From Spirosoma radiotolerans (GTDB lineage Bacteria; Bacteroidota; Bacteroidia; Cytophagales; Spirosomataceae), in contig NZ_CP010429.1 in NCBI RefSeq assembly GCF_000974425.1, positions 6,030,501 through 6,094,500 of the forward strand: 64,000 nucleotides of DNA, read 5' to 3'. Numbering within the stretch: position 1 is the first letter of the stretch; each line of letters opens with the position of its first letter. The translations under genes were made by a program, and so were the position numbers. Shown one piece after another: positions 17,660 to 26,793 of the stretch. The notes below the pieces were generated by a model. It ran no database searches and was not told the origin of the DNA. It was given only the letters and a program-made list of their open reading frames with translations.

Positions 17660-19678
17660 TCATTCGACTACCAGCACCGAGTGCACGGCTAGTTCGGGTA
17701 CGATTACCGTGGCGATTCCATTGGCGTAACGAATGGGTAACGACTTATTTTCGGGTTGCTGAATGATGCGGGCGGGTTTCTTGTCTGTGCGCAGCCGAAC
17801 GGTCAGGTTCGTAAGGGGTGGCACTTCATCGTAGGTAAACACTTGCGGATCAGCATGGCGACCGCCGGTGTTGATCAGATTTACGGCCAGTTGGCTGCCT
17901 TGCCGGTTCAGGACAACATGGACCAAATGCGAACCACTCACCTCCACTACTGGCTTTGGCAACAACGGCCGAGTCAGTGACGCGATGAAATCACGAAGTT
18001 TGGCCGATTGGTGCTTTGTATAATCCCGGCTCAAGTCGGCGTACACCGCCGTTAGTTTCCCCTGACCGAAAGTCGTTTCCGTAGCGATGATGCCCGGTGC
18101 CGGGTCACCGGGTTCCGAGTTGAGAAACTGGCCGATGGGCTTTGTCGCTGCCCCGACAATACGCACAGATTGAAACGGACCCGTTAATATGACGGATGCC
18201 CCATTTAGAATCACCCATTTTGGATTGGACGCTTGTTGATTGATGGCCTCAAGACCCAGTTCCGTCGCGAGCGAGCGAGTGGTTTGGGCACCTATTAACA
18301 GTAAGTGCCCACCTTGCCGGGCATAGTCGAGCAGTTCGCGCCGGAACGCCGGATCGAGCGAATCCTGTTGCGATACGACAATAACCGGATATTGGCTCAT
18401 TCGGCCCCGCAGGTGTTGTTCAGCCAGCACGTCGACGGGTAATTGAGCGTCCAGAAGCGCCGTTAATACACCACTGATTCGTTGTGTCTGGCCATTGCCG
18501 AAAAGGGATTGGTTGAAAGCGCTTACTGTCGCATTTGCATACAGTATGGCAATCTGCGGCACAGGAGCGCTACCCGCACAAAACGGTTGCCGGGCTCTCA
18601 CAAAGCGACTCAATACCGCCATAGTGGATAGGTCCCGCAGCGAAAGGGAGGCATCCCGACGTTGCTGATAATAGGCCTGAAACCCGCCCCCAAGCGAAAT
18701 GATTTCGGCTGCTTCCTGCATCAGGTGAACAGCCGACTTCTGATCGCCCTGGCGTTGCACCGGATTGAACTCGTACCAGAAACTCCACGACATTAAATCC
18801 CAGGGTTTACGATAAAGCTGGCCCTGCGCGGCCATAATCCGGCCTTCCAGGGCGGCCGAGTTGACACTGTTGCTCGGCGTCAGGTCGCCCGACAGAAAGT
18901 CGACGTTTGTCTGAATAGGTTGGGGCATCATGGACGAATACGCCCAGTTCGACGCGATCCGGAACGTTGGCCGATGGCGGTGTACAGCATCGATATAATG
19001 CCCCATGTACTGGATAAAGGATCGGCGGGCAAAGTCTTTAAAGGCCCCATAGGTAGCCTCTTTATCCGTCTGTGGCACCGCTTGTATACCTGTTTCGGTC
19101 CGGAACTTTGCCAAAGCCGTGGGCGAATAATCGAGCACCGTTGCCCAGCACTCCCCATCGACCCATACACCATCGGCCCCATTGTCAGCCAATTCATTGA
19201 GTTGTGGAATCAATAGCGAATCGACATAAGGACCATGGACGGAAGTCTTCAGTGCATTAATGGTGCCATCCGCTTTCTGTGCCGCCCAGTTTGGGTGTTT
19301 GACCAATGCGGCCTCATCGTATACACCCGAATAATGCAGGTAAAGACCTACGCCATGTTTTCGCGTAACAGATCTATAGAATGCCAGTGGATCGTTGACG
19401 ATATGTGGAGCCACTGTCGCCGTCGCTACTTTTGACGGATAGCTCGACACGCCCGGATGTCCTTTACAATCGACCTGAATAAAGTCGGGTTTGACCGCCG
19501 TCAACAGTGAATCAAGCGTCCGTTCGGATAAGTTTCGCCCGATCAGCGAATCGCTGGCAACGGCATGAAAATCAAAATGAAGGCCGAAATACCGCTGTGA
19601 GGAAGAGGGACTTACCGACGATTGGGCAAGTACCTGAAAAGTGGAGAGAAAGATAAGTAGTACGGGCAGTGCCTTCAT
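17660..19678 (-). CDS. secreted TIM-barrel glycosidase-like protein
   Basis: A 672-residue secreted protein (signal peptide 1-18, ending QVLAQ). The N-terminal ~370 residues look like a (beta/alpha)8 barrel: RYFGLHFDFHA, KPDFIQVDCKGHPGVSSY, GVGLYLHYSGVYD and GADGVWVDGECWATV, the last with a possible acidic catalytic pair. Residues ~385-505 resemble the class I glutamine-amidotransferase-like domain of beta-galactosidases (IAILYANAT, YPVIVVSQQDSLDP, GGHLLLIGAQTT). A C-terminal beta domain follows. The plan recalls GH42 beta-galactosidases and related putative fucosidases, but no exact family is assigned. It adds to the saccharolytic theme of the first 20 kb. Confidence 0.7.
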   Translation of the reverse strand: MKALPVLLIFLSTFQVLAQSSVSPSSSQRYFGLHFDFHAVASDSLIGRNLSERTLDSLLTAVKPDFIQVDCKGHPGVSSYPSKVATATVAPHIVNDPLAFYRSVTRKHGVGLYLHYSGVYDEAALVKHPNWAAQKADGTINALKTSVHGPYVDSLLIPQLNELADNGADGVWVDGECWATVLDYSPTALAKFRTETGIQAVPQTDKEATYGAFKDFARRSFIQYMGHYIDAVHRHRPTFRIASNWAYSSMMPQPIQTNVDFLSGDLTPSNSVNSAALEGRIMAAQGQLYRKPWDLMSWSFWYEFNPVQRQGDQKSAVHLMQEAAEIISLGGGFQAYYQQRRDASLSLRDLSTMAVLSRFVRARQPFCAGSAPVPQIAILYANATVSAFNQSLFGNGQTQRISGVLTALLDAQLPVDVLAEQHLRGRMSQYPVIVVSQQDSLDPAFRRELLDYARQGGHLLLIGAQTTRSLATELGLEAINQQASNPKWVILNGASVILTGPFQSVRIVGAATKPIGQFLNSEPGDPAPGIIATETTFGQGKLTAVYADLSRDYTKHQSAKLRDFIASLTRPLLPKPVVEVSGSHLVHVVLNRQGSQLAVNLINTGGRHADPQVFTYDEVPPLTNLTVRLRTDKKPARIIQQPENKSLPIRYANGIATVIVPELAVHSVLVVE

Positions 19679-19836
19679 TTCCAGTCGATTGGTTGCAATA
19701 ACAGGAAGGGAAATAAAGCCAAAGATTACTGTTTAGCCTTTTGAGGAACGCGCACGAAACGTAAGATAAAATTATCTTGAGATGATTTCATCTTACTCTA
19801 TCTCTCTGTCCGTGAGGATAGGACCATGAAATTAGT

Positions 19837-19872
19837 GATGTAGGGTATATTCTATATCATACACCCTACATC
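19837..19872. repeat. hairpin GATGTAGGGT...ACCCTACATC
   Basis: Arms GATGTAGGGTATA and TACACCCTACATC pair with one mismatch around a TTCTATATCA loop. The sequence is related to the outer arms of the element at 17487 (TAGGATGTATGATATA words). It lies at the 3' end of the SDR gene and may terminate it. Confidence 0.65.
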
Positions 19873-19881
19873 CTCTATCAA

Positions 19882-20604
19882 TCAATATTCCTGACTCAGC
19901 GGGTGGACCATGAACTCGTCGATGACTACATGAGCGGGACGGCTAACGATAAACAGCATTGACTCGGCCATATCTTCGCTTTGTAGCCAGCCTTTTGAGG
20001 TTTCATGCCCGTGGCCTTTTTCGTGGAAATGAGAATCGACCAGCCCCGAATAAACACCTGTCACTTTGATACCGAACGAACGAACTTCTTTACGCAGCGC
20101 ACCCATAAAGGCTTCCTGTGCATACTTGCTGGCGGTGTATAACGACCCACCGGCAAAGGTCCGCTTGGCTACGTCGGAGGCTACCACCACGATATGCCCG
20201 GACCCCTGCGCTTTGAGGGTGGGCAATGCCGCTTTGGTCAGTACAAACGTCCCTTTCACATTGGTCGCCATTAGGGCATCCCATTCCTCAACCGTGATTT
20301 CGTCTACATTTTTAAATACGCCATAGCCTGCATTGTTGATCACCACATCGATACGGTTGAAGTGGTCGAGGGCTGTTTGAACAACGGCAGCCATGTCCGA
20401 TTCACTGGCAACATCACCCGCGACAGCAACGATTTTGCCCCGAACATGCCCTTCTGTTGCTTCTTTTTCGAGTTGGCTCAGATCATCGGCGCTACGGGCG
20501 GTAACGACTACATTGGCGCCATGCTGCGCTAACAGTAAGGCTGTTGCCCGACCAATTCCCCGCGACGCGCCCGAAATGATAATGGTTTTGTTTTCTACGT
20601 TCAT
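19882..20604 (-). CDS. SDR-family oxidoreductase
   Basis: A 240-residue NAD(P)-dependent short-chain dehydrogenase with a Rossmann fold. The cofactor loop GASRGIGRA is at ~12-20, NNAG at ~91-94, and the catalytic Ser143, Tyr156 and Lys160 are in VVVASD and SLYTASKYA. The protein is of the classical type; Arg37 in TARSADD suggests NADP preference. The substrate is unknown. The long upstream gap (20605-20828) contains GCAAAG/CGCGAAGG-type repeats and an AT-rich divergent promoter region toward the His-rich small protein. Confidence 0.92.
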   Translation of the reverse strand: MNVENKTIIISGASRGIGRATALLLAQHGANVVVTARSADDLSQLEKEATEGHVRGKIVAVAGDVASESDMAAVVQTALDHFNRIDVVINNAGYGVFKNVDEITVEEWDALMATNVKGTFVLTKAALPTLKAQGSGHIVVVASDVAKRTFAGGSLYTASKYAQEAFMGALRKEVRSFGIKVTGVYSGLVDSHFHEKGHGHETSKGWLQSEDMAESMLFIVSRPAHVVIDEFMVHPLSQEY

Positions 20605-20828
20605 AGGATTAATTTTCTACCCGCAAAGGTCGCGAAGGTTCGCGCAAAGTTTGCAAAGAAGTTTTCTTACGTCAAGATACACACTTCTCATTGACCATGA
20701 TCGTATTGACCGTTAGGGCCGTTCGATCAAAGTAGAAAATTTTTAGACTCGTCTAAAACTATTCAAATTATCAGTTCGTATATTTGACGGTATAACATCT
20801 GCCTTTCTGCCAACTAAGCTGGTATTCA

Positions 20829-21197
20829 ATGATTGATTGGCTCCATATGAATCGGTTGCGCGTAGCCCGCTTGCTGCTTGGCCTGTTTCTGGCTATGTGG
20901 CTCAATGGGGTTGTGTTTCGCCACGCGCACCGGTTGTCAGATGGCCGATTAATTGTTCACGCTCACCCTTACTGGCCTTTCGGGAAGGGTCCGATTTTAC
21001 CCAATACCCATACTGCTCAGGAAATCCTGCTGCTCGATCTGGCCGCGCATTTACCTGTCGTTGTCAGTAGCTTTTTTGCGTTCCTATTTCTTCTCAGAAC
21101 GCATTTACGGCCGGTTTTTCTGTTCACCGACCGCCTTTTTCAGTCCTATTCGCCGTTCCGTTGCTTCTCACACCGGGGTCCGCCTGTCGTTGGCTAA
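20829..21197 (+). CDS. small His-rich membrane protein preceding a TonB receptor
   Basis: A 122-residue protein with two hydrophobic segments (~12-30 and ~75-97) separated by a loop rich in His: FRHAHRLSDGRLIVHAHPYW and NTHTAQE. The paired H-x-H motifs (HAH twice) could bind Zn, Cu or Ni at the periplasmic face. It precedes a TonB receptor by 84 bp on the same strand, and small HAH proteins of this type commonly precede receptors in Bacteroidota, so a role in metal sensing or uptake is inferred. MNRLRVARLL (20847) is an alternative start. No known domain name is assigned. Confidence 0.7.
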   Translation: MIDWLHMNRLRVARLLLGLFLAMWLNGVVFRHAHRLSDGRLIVHAHPYWPFGKGPILPNTHTAQEILLLDLAAHLPVVVSSFFAFLFLLRTHLRPVFLFTDRLFQSYSPFRCFSHRGPPVVG

Positions 21198-21281
21198 TTT
21201 CCTGATTTTGCACGCACTGGTTTCACAACCAGTGGTTTTCGTTGCATTCTGTTGAAATAATCCATCAAACGATACCCCTTA

Positions 21282-23756
21282 ATGAAATTAGTTTTCCTGT
21301 TGATTAGTCTCGGACTAACCGAGGGTTATGCTTATGCACAACCCACCCCCAATCGCATCATTCGTGGATCGGTCACCGATGCCGATACGCGCAAACCAAT
21401 CCCGTTCGGCAACGTAAGCCTTAGCGGCCTGAATAAAGGGGCGCTTACCGACGCCCGTGGGCAATTTTCATTGTCGATAAAAGCCGATTCGCTCCCCCAT
21501 TCACTTGTTGTTTCCTGCATCGGCTACAAATCAGACACGATCGCGATTGGCCCGGGAAACGACGTATATACGGCAACGCTACTGCCCGTTGTCAATGCCC
21601 TGAACGAGGTCGTTGTTACTGGAGTTACACGGGGCACGCTGCTTCGGCAAAACCCGGTTGCCATTCTGGCCATTTCCCACAAGTCCATCGAAACAACGGC
21701 CAGCAGCAACATTATTGACGTACTGGTCAAAAATGCCCCCGGTCTGAATGCCGTAAAAACCGGGCCTAACATCTCAAAACCATTTATTCGTGGCCTGGGC
21801 TATAACCGGGTACTTACGCTCTACGACGGCGTCCGGCAGGAGGGCCAGCAATGGGGTGATGAGCATGGCGTGGAAGTCGACAACTACAACATCGACCGGG
21901 CCGAAGTGATTAAAGGACCCGCCAGTTTGATGTATGGCTCCGATGCCTTGGCAGGGGTTGTTAGTATGCTGCCGATGTACCCGAAAGATACGGAAGGCAG
22001 AATCAAAGTGGGGCTGGTTACGGAATACCAGTCGAATAACCGGCTCCTGGGTGAGTCGATCAGCCTGGCATCGGGTGGATCGCGCTGGGCCTGGAACATG
22101 CGCGGATCGATTCGGACGGCCACCAACTACCAGAATAAGGTTGACGGGCGGGTTTACAATACGGGCTTCTCGGAACGGACCTTAACGACCATGCTTGGGT
22201 ACTCAGGGCATAAGGGCTACACTCGGTTTGGGGCTTCGCTGTACGACAATTTGCAGGGCATTCCCGACGGAAGCCGCGACTCCCTCACGCGGCAGTTTAC
22301 GCGCCAGGTAGCCGAAGCCGATCTGGACGATATAAAAAATCGCCCCATCGTTCCGGCCAGCGAACTAGCCTCGTATCGCCTGAGCCCCCTACACCAGCGG
22401 ATTCAGCATTACCGGCTGCACACCAACAACCATTATCAAGTTGGTAACGGCGAAATTGATGTGTTGCTGGCTTTTCAGCAAAACATCCGCCGGGAGTATA
22501 ACCACCCCACGCAGCCCGACCAGGCCGGTTTATTTGTGCGGCTCAATACGTTTAACTATGGCCTGCGGTACAACCTGCCCAACCTGGGCCAGCTGGCCTC
22601 CACCATTGGCGTCAATGGCATGGCACAGTCCAATAAAAACAAAAATGGAACGGCGTTTCCTATTCCTGACTACCGACTGTTTGATGTGGGCACTTTCGTC
22701 TTCCTCAAATACCAGGCCGAAAAACTGACCCTGAGTGGCGGGCTTCGTTACGACAAACGTCAATTGCGGGGTGATGACTTTTACGTTCGTACCGATCCCA
22801 GAACGGGTTTTGACCAACATGCGACCCTGCCCGACACGACTGGTGCCACCCTTCAGTTTCCCCAGCTTAAGCAATCGTTTACGGGTATTTCGGCCAGTGT
22901 TGGCGTAACGTATGAATTCTCCGAAAAGCTGGCCTTAAAAGCCAACATTGCACGGGGTTATCGGGCACCCAGCATCACCGAAATTGCGTCGAATGGTCTC
23001 GATCCTGGTGCACACATTGTGTACATCGGCAACCGGAATTTCAAGCCTGAGTTCAGCCTCCAGGAAGACATTGGTCTGACCGCTACCTTCCCCGATGTCA
23101 ACGTGAGTGTCAGCGTCTTCAATAATTTTATCGAGAACTACATTTCGCTCTCCCAGTTGGTCGATGACCAGGGCGAACCGGTGGTGATTGTACCGGGCAA
23201 CAAAACCTACCAGTATCAGCAATCATCCGCGCAGTTATACGGTTTCGAAACGCAGTTTAGCCTGCACCCAACCGCCTGGCGCGGCTTCAGCTTAGACAAC
23301 AGCGTCGTCGTCGTTTATGGCTATAACCGGGGCGTTCGTTATACCGATGCAGGCACCAATGGTGAGTATTTACCGTTCATTCCGCCCCTACGGGTGTCGA
23401 CGGGCGTGAGTCAGGCGCTGCCGATGAAACGGCAATGGCTTTCGGACGTAACGATCAAAGCCGATGTCGATTACAATGCCCGGCAGGACCGGTACTTGGG
23501 TCTGAACAATACGGAAACGGCTACGGCGGCTTACACACTCGTGAATGCGGGAATCGACGGACTTGTTCGCGTGGGGAAAGACAAACCCGGCCTCCGAGTC
23601 TTGTTCCAGGTCAACAACCTGTTCGACGTAGCCTACCAATCCAACCTGAGCCGGTTGAAGTATTTCGAGTACTTTACGCAGTCACCCAACGGGCGTCTGG
23701 GTATGTTCGGTATGGGCCGAAATATATGCCTGAAGCTGACCATTCCGTTTAATTGA
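21282..23756 (+). CDS. TonB-dependent receptor, probable metal uptake
   Basis: An 824-residue outer-membrane receptor. A signal peptide ends near YAYAQ; a CarboxypepD-like domain follows (~25-110, VTDADTRKPIPFGNVSL); the plug at ~118-230 includes PFIRGLGYNRVLTLYDGVRQEGQQWGDEHGVEVD and AEVIKGPASLMYGSDALAGVV; the barrel ends GRNICLKLTIPFN. The DEHGVEVDNYNIDRAEVIKGP segment is typical of receptors of the ZnuD/heme-copper group. The His-rich neighbour upstream supports metal uptake; which metal is not determinable from sequence. A perfect hairpin follows its stop. Confidence 0.9.
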   Translation: MKLVFLLISLGLTEGYAYAQPTPNRIIRGSVTDADTRKPIPFGNVSLSGLNKGALTDARGQFSLSIKADSLPHSLVVSCIGYKSDTIAIGPGNDVYTATLLPVVNALNEVVVTGVTRGTLLRQNPVAILAISHKSIETTASSNIIDVLVKNAPGLNAVKTGPNISKPFIRGLGYNRVLTLYDGVRQEGQQWGDEHGVEVDNYNIDRAEVIKGPASLMYGSDALAGVVSMLPMYPKDTEGRIKVGLVTEYQSNNRLLGESISLASGGSRWAWNMRGSIRTATNYQNKVDGRVYNTGFSERTLTTMLGYSGHKGYTRFGASLYDNLQGIPDGSRDSLTRQFTRQVAEADLDDIKNRPIVPASELASYRLSPLHQRIQHYRLHTNNHYQVGNGEIDVLLAFQQNIRREYNHPTQPDQAGLFVRLNTFNYGLRYNLPNLGQLASTIGVNGMAQSNKNKNGTAFPIPDYRLFDVGTFVFLKYQAEKLTLSGGLRYDKRQLRGDDFYVRTDPRTGFDQHATLPDTTGATLQFPQLKQSFTGISASVGVTYEFSEKLALKANIARGYRAPSITEIASNGLDPGAHIVYIGNRNFKPEFSLQEDIGLTATFPDVNVSVSVFNNFIENYISLSQLVDDQGEPVVIVPGNKTYQYQQSSAQLYGFETQFSLHPTAWRGFSLDNSVVVVYGYNRGVRYTDAGTNGEYLPFIPPLRVSTGVSQALPMKRQWLSDVTIKADVDYNARQDRYLGLNNTETATAAYTLVNAGIDGLVRVGKDKPGLRVLFQVNNLFDVAYQSNLSRLKYFEYFTQSPNGRLGMFGMGRNICLKLTIPFN

Positions 23757-23758
23757 CC

Positions 23759-23791
23759 GTGAACCAAACAGCTTCTGTCTGTTTGGTTCAC
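23759..23791. terminator. bidirectional terminator-like hairpin
   Basis: Perfect 13-bp arms GTGAACCAAACAG and CTGTTTGGTTCAC around a 7-nt loop, between the convergent TonB receptor and DUF1905 genes. No long T run follows, so Rho-independent termination is inferred from the stem and position. Confidence 0.7.
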
Positions 23792-23795
23792 CCTG

Positions 23796-24311
23796 TCACT
23801 TCTTGAAATGCCGGATCATTTGGCCAAAACTGAGGCCCATGGCTAGTCCCATAACGGCTTGAGTCAGTCGTTTGGTTTTGGTCTCGATCGTTTTAGCGTC
23901 TTCGATCCAGTTGCTGAAATAGACTTGATGCCCGCGACTTAACGTCTGGAAATACGCCTGTGCCGCCGGATCATCGTTCAGGCAGGCGAGCAAATCGGCG
24001 GAGATCGGCATGGGCGAATCATCAACTTCCAGGTCAACCCGAACCGTAGCACCGGCTTCCTTCCGAATACCCCGGCGCATGGTCGCGTTGACGGGCATGA
24101 TAAACCCGCCTTCCACATCACCAGACCGGCCCATGGGAAGGAGAGCCACCAGGCTGATGGGGTAATGATCCAGCGTTCCTTTCACCCGAAACGATGTTTT
24201 CTGGCCGGGTTTGATGGCTTCGGTTATATCGAGCGGAATGTCGATGTACGTCCAGCCGGTTTTTTCGCCTTTCGCGTCGAACTTTTGAAGAATGGTGGTA
24301 AACGTAGGCAT
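23796..24311 (-). CDS. DUF1905 plus YdeI/OmpD-associated domain protein
   Basis: A 171-residue cytoplasmic protein. The N-terminal ~90 residues match DUF1905, with GWTYIDIPLDITEAIKPG and PVNATMRRGIRKEAG, a small beta-barrel often seen beside OmdA-type domains. The C-terminal part (~105-171, DLLACLNDDPAAQAYFQTLSRGHQVYFSNWIEDAKTIETKTKRL) is the YdeI/OmpD-associated (bacteriocin protection) helical domain. The biochemical role is not established. It begins 4 bp after the stop of the WYL regulator, so the two form an operon. Confidence 0.87.
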   Translation of the reverse strand: MPTFTTILQKFDAKGEKTGWTYIDIPLDITEAIKPGQKTSFRVKGTLDHYPISLVALLPMGRSGDVEGGFIMPVNATMRRGIRKEAGATVRVDLEVDDSPMPISADLLACLNDDPAAQAYFQTLSRGHQVYFSNWIEDAKTIETKTKRLTQAVMGLAMGLSFGQMIRHFKK

Positions 24312-24315
24312 GGTC

Positions 24316-25407
24316 TTAGGCGTTTACATGATACCGGGCCAGCGTGGCTTCCAGCGATGCCTTGATCTCCTGTACTAAACTGGCGGGTTCCAGCACTGTC
24401 AGGTGCTCGCCGTAGCTCCGCAGGTGCATGAGCAGATCGCGGTTGGGCGCCAGTCGTAAGCGCACAATGCATTCAGTGTCGGTGTCGCTGATCACTTCCT
24501 GGGTCTGGTGAATTGGCTTGGCTTTCACGTAGCGACCAAAGAGCGGACTGAACGAAAGAATGATGTTTTCGACGGGTCCGTGACTATCGGTAATCCCGTA
24601 AATGTGCTCGAACAGGTCGCTTACATTGGCCAGAATTGCGGGAGGAACATCGCAGGGATCGTCCAGCAGTTCGAGTTCGCTCATGCGGTCGAGCGCAAAC
24701 GTTTTCTCGCCCCCGCTCACGGCATCATACCCGATCACGTACCAGCTGTCGGCCACTTCCCGCAGCAGAATTGGGTGCAGAATGCGCAGCTTTGGCCGAT
24801 CCATCAGCGCGAGAACCGGATTGGCCGACTTGCCCTTCCGCGTCGTTCTTCCCGTCGCGACGGCGGATACGTCTTCATATTTCAGGTAGCGAAACGCCAC
24901 CTGTCGACTCTGATTGACCGCCCGAATGAGCATTGGCACAAACTGCCGGTTACCGCCCAGAATTTTCTCTTCCACATACACAATTCGGCGCGAGGTTGAC
25001 GGGGCCGCCCTATCGTCACTTTTCACCTCGCGAATAATGTCCAGACTTTGCCGCACTTTCTGCAAAGCATTTGTCAATTCATCGGCAACCGTGGCACCCT
25101 GGGTAGCGGCTAATACCTCGCGGGCATAGTCGAGCGCTTCCATGTCTTCGGGCGCGAGCATCAAATTCAGCAACCGAAACTGCGGATTGCTGTAATAATA
25201 GCCATTGGCTCGTTTGTCATACTCGATGGGCGCGTCATGGTCTTCTCGCATCCGCTGGATGTCTTTTTCGAGCGACGAAATGGACCGGATGCCGCATTTG
25301 TCCTGGCACAGTTCAAAGAGCTGCTGTTTGGAATAACGGCGCGGGTACCGACTGATGATTTCGTCGATGAGCCGGTAGCGCTGGAAAGCAGAGCGGGTTA
25401 TGGGCAT
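24316..25407 (-). CDS. WYL-domain transcriptional regulator
   Basis: A 363-residue DNA-binding protein with an N-terminal winged helix (~10-75, SKQQLFELCQDKCGIRSISSLEKDIQRMRED), a WYL domain (~165-270, with VAFRYLKYE and DSWYVIGYDAVSGGEKTFALDRM) and a C-terminal WCX-like extension. WYL domains bind a ligand, in some cases nucleic acid, and BrxR/CapW-type WYL proteins control phage-defence operons. The gene is divergent from the PARP-like module, with a 143-bp gap containing CGTAA-N5-TTACG, a plausible binding site. The downstream DUF1905 gene is in the same operon. Regulation of the module is inference. Confidence 0.9.
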   Translation of the reverse strand: MPITRSAFQRYRLIDEIISRYPRRYSKQQLFELCQDKCGIRSISSLEKDIQRMREDHDAPIEYDKRANGYYYSNPQFRLLNLMLAPEDMEALDYAREVLAATQGATVADELTNALQKVRQSLDIIREVKSDDRAAPSTSRRIVYVEEKILGGNRQFVPMLIRAVNQSRQVAFRYLKYEDVSAVATGRTTRKGKSANPVLALMDRPKLRILHPILLREVADSWYVIGYDAVSGGEKTFALDRMSELELLDDPCDVPPAILANVSDLFEHIYGITDSHGPVENIILSFSPLFGRYVKAKPIHQTQEVISDTDTECIVRLRLAPNRDLLMHLRSYGEHLTVLEPASLVQEIKASLEATLARYHVNA

Positions 25408-25490
25408 GGTGAGGAATGATGAATTATGAATGAACGATCCGTTCAGGTCTATGCAAAGTAGACGAAAGTTTTTTCAAATAAAAAGAAGGC

Positions 25491-25505
25491 CGTAAATAGA
25501 TTACG
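25491..25505. promoter_or_regulatory. palindrome CGTAA-N5-TTACG overlapping a promoter
   Basis: CGTAAATAGATTACG lies 45 nt before the ATG of the first paralog gene and overlaps TACGTTTT, which matches the Bacteroidota -7 box TAnnTTTG loosely. A T6 run starts 22 nt upstream of it. The same arrangement recurs at 27335, so this is a candidate operator for a shared regulator. Confidence 0.65.
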
Positions 25506-25550
25506 TTTTGGGGGATATACTTTTGAAGCGGACATTACATAGACTATATC

Positions 25551-25946
25551 ATGACTCATACACAGCGTCCGTACTCAAACACCCCGGCTTACACGCCCCG
25601 CCCGTCGCTTTCGACCCGGCAATTAGTAGACCTCGAACTGGGCCTGTTTCTGCTTCAGCAGATACATCCCAGTGCACCACCAACGGCCTTACCGGCCCTG
25701 CTTCGGCCCGACGATGCCCGTTGGCCGAGCCTGTCGACCCGACAGAAAAAATACCTGAACAGAGGACGCCTTTTGCTGGCTCACTTTGCCAACAGCCTCC
25801 ACTGGCAAGCGTTATTGGATGCTTACGCGGCCGCTCCGACGCACCGACTGGCTTATGACCTAAGCCGCGATTACAGCCATTTCTCGGAGAAAACTGTTGG
25901 TTTTTCCCGCAATCGGCTGGGTGTATTACGCAAAATGCTGGCCTGA
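25551..25946 (+). CDS. unknown protein, paralog A of the PARP-like module
   Basis: A 131-residue protein of no family I recognise. After a Pro-rich start it has a predicted helix RQLVDLELGLFLLQQIHPSA, then PPTALPALL, a helical STRQKKYLNRGRLLLAHF and a C-terminal SRNRLGVLRKMLA. It is clearly related to the 150-residue protein at 27404: both share VELGL/LELGL-(F/Y)LL, APP-x3-LP-x-LL, RQ-x3-L-x2-(A/G)R-(I/L)LLA and a basic R-x-G-(V/M) end. No signal peptide or membrane segment. It is the first gene after a palindromic promoter and is followed by the PARP-like gene 42 bp later. Confidence 0.7.
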   Translation: MTHTQRPYSNTPAYTPRPSLSTRQLVDLELGLFLLQQIHPSAPPTALPALLRPDDARWPSLSTRQKKYLNRGRLLLAHFANSLHWQALLDAYAAAPTHRLAYDLSRDYSHFSEKTVGFSRNRLGVLRKMLA

Positions 25947-25988
25947 TCCTGACCGTATCCAATGCCCTCGACTCAAAATCTACGAACG

Positions 25989-26792
25989 ATGAAACGCATG
26001 ATGATGATCGCCGAAAACAATAACAAATACTACGAAATGCGGGAGAAAGAAGACGCCACGTTCGATGTGTACTATGGCCGTGTGGGTGGCTTTCGGAGCA
26101 AGGCTACGCATCCAATAACGCAGTGGGATCAAAAAGTTCGGGAGAAGAAAGCAAAAGGCTATACGCTTTGGACCACTTCGCCTGACGAAGCAAAGCCCGC
26201 TACACCCGCCGAAAGCATGAAACTGACGATTGAGCCAGTAACCGACAGCCACGTATTGTCGCTCATCAAACGCATGATGGGTGCCGGCGCGAACCGATTA
26301 GAAAGTGCATTTACGGTGCGGCATGCCATCAACGACGCCGTTTTCAACACCTATGTCCGGCAACAGAAAAATCGCAAAACGGTAGCGTTATGGCACACGA
26401 ATCGCCGTGACAACTGGCTGTCTATGTTGAAAACAGACCCGACGCTTAGTCCGGCCAATGCCATCAATACAGAAAAGGCATCGGGCTACGGCATCCACTT
26501 CGTCGACCAACTTAGCCAGTTGCCTGACGACTCCCAGCAGGGATCTTTATGGACAAACAGACAGGCCAATGACGATTATCAGGCCATTTATGAGGTGCAT
26601 GTTGGTGAACAGCTGGAGCTATCTCAACAGGAAATCAGGCATGTACAGTTAACGGCCGACGTTCTCAAGTACAAAGACACCCAATATGATTCGGTATTTG
26701 TGCGCCAGCGTTCAGGTCTGCCAAAGAACGAATTCATTGTTTACAACCCGGCCCAATGTACGCTTCGATACATTGTCAAAATCAAGGCATAA
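25989..26792 (+). CDS. WGR-domain PARP-like ADP-ribosyltransferase
   Basis: Predicted to move ADP-ribose from NAD+ onto protein or nucleic acid. ATG 25989 is preferred because MKRMMMIAENNNKYYEM is a typical WGR start. Residues ~5-65 form the WGR domain (FDVYYGRVGGF in place of WGR-x-G). The catalytic part (~100-267) mirrors the PARP1 core: LWHTN (His136, for WHGS), GYGIHFVD (for GIYFAD) and NEFIVYNPAQCTLRYIVKI (Glu248, for NEYIVYDIAQ). The H-Y-E triad is thus H136-H170-E248, with the middle Tyr replaced by His and the Gly after the first His replaced by Thr. The regulatory helical domain is mostly absent. Activity, mono- or poly-, is uncertain. Confidence 0.85.
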   Translation: MKRMMMIAENNNKYYEMREKEDATFDVYYGRVGGFRSKATHPITQWDQKVREKKAKGYTLWTTSPDEAKPATPAESMKLTIEPVTDSHVLSLIKRMMGAGANRLESAFTVRHAINDAVFNTYVRQQKNRKTVALWHTNRRDNWLSMLKTDPTLSPANAINTEKASGYGIHFVDQLSQLPDDSQQGSLWTNRQANDDYQAIYEVHVGEQLELSQQEIRHVQLTADVLKYKDTQYDSVFVRQRSGLPKNEFIVYNPAQCTLRYIVKIKA

Positions 26793-26793
26793 G

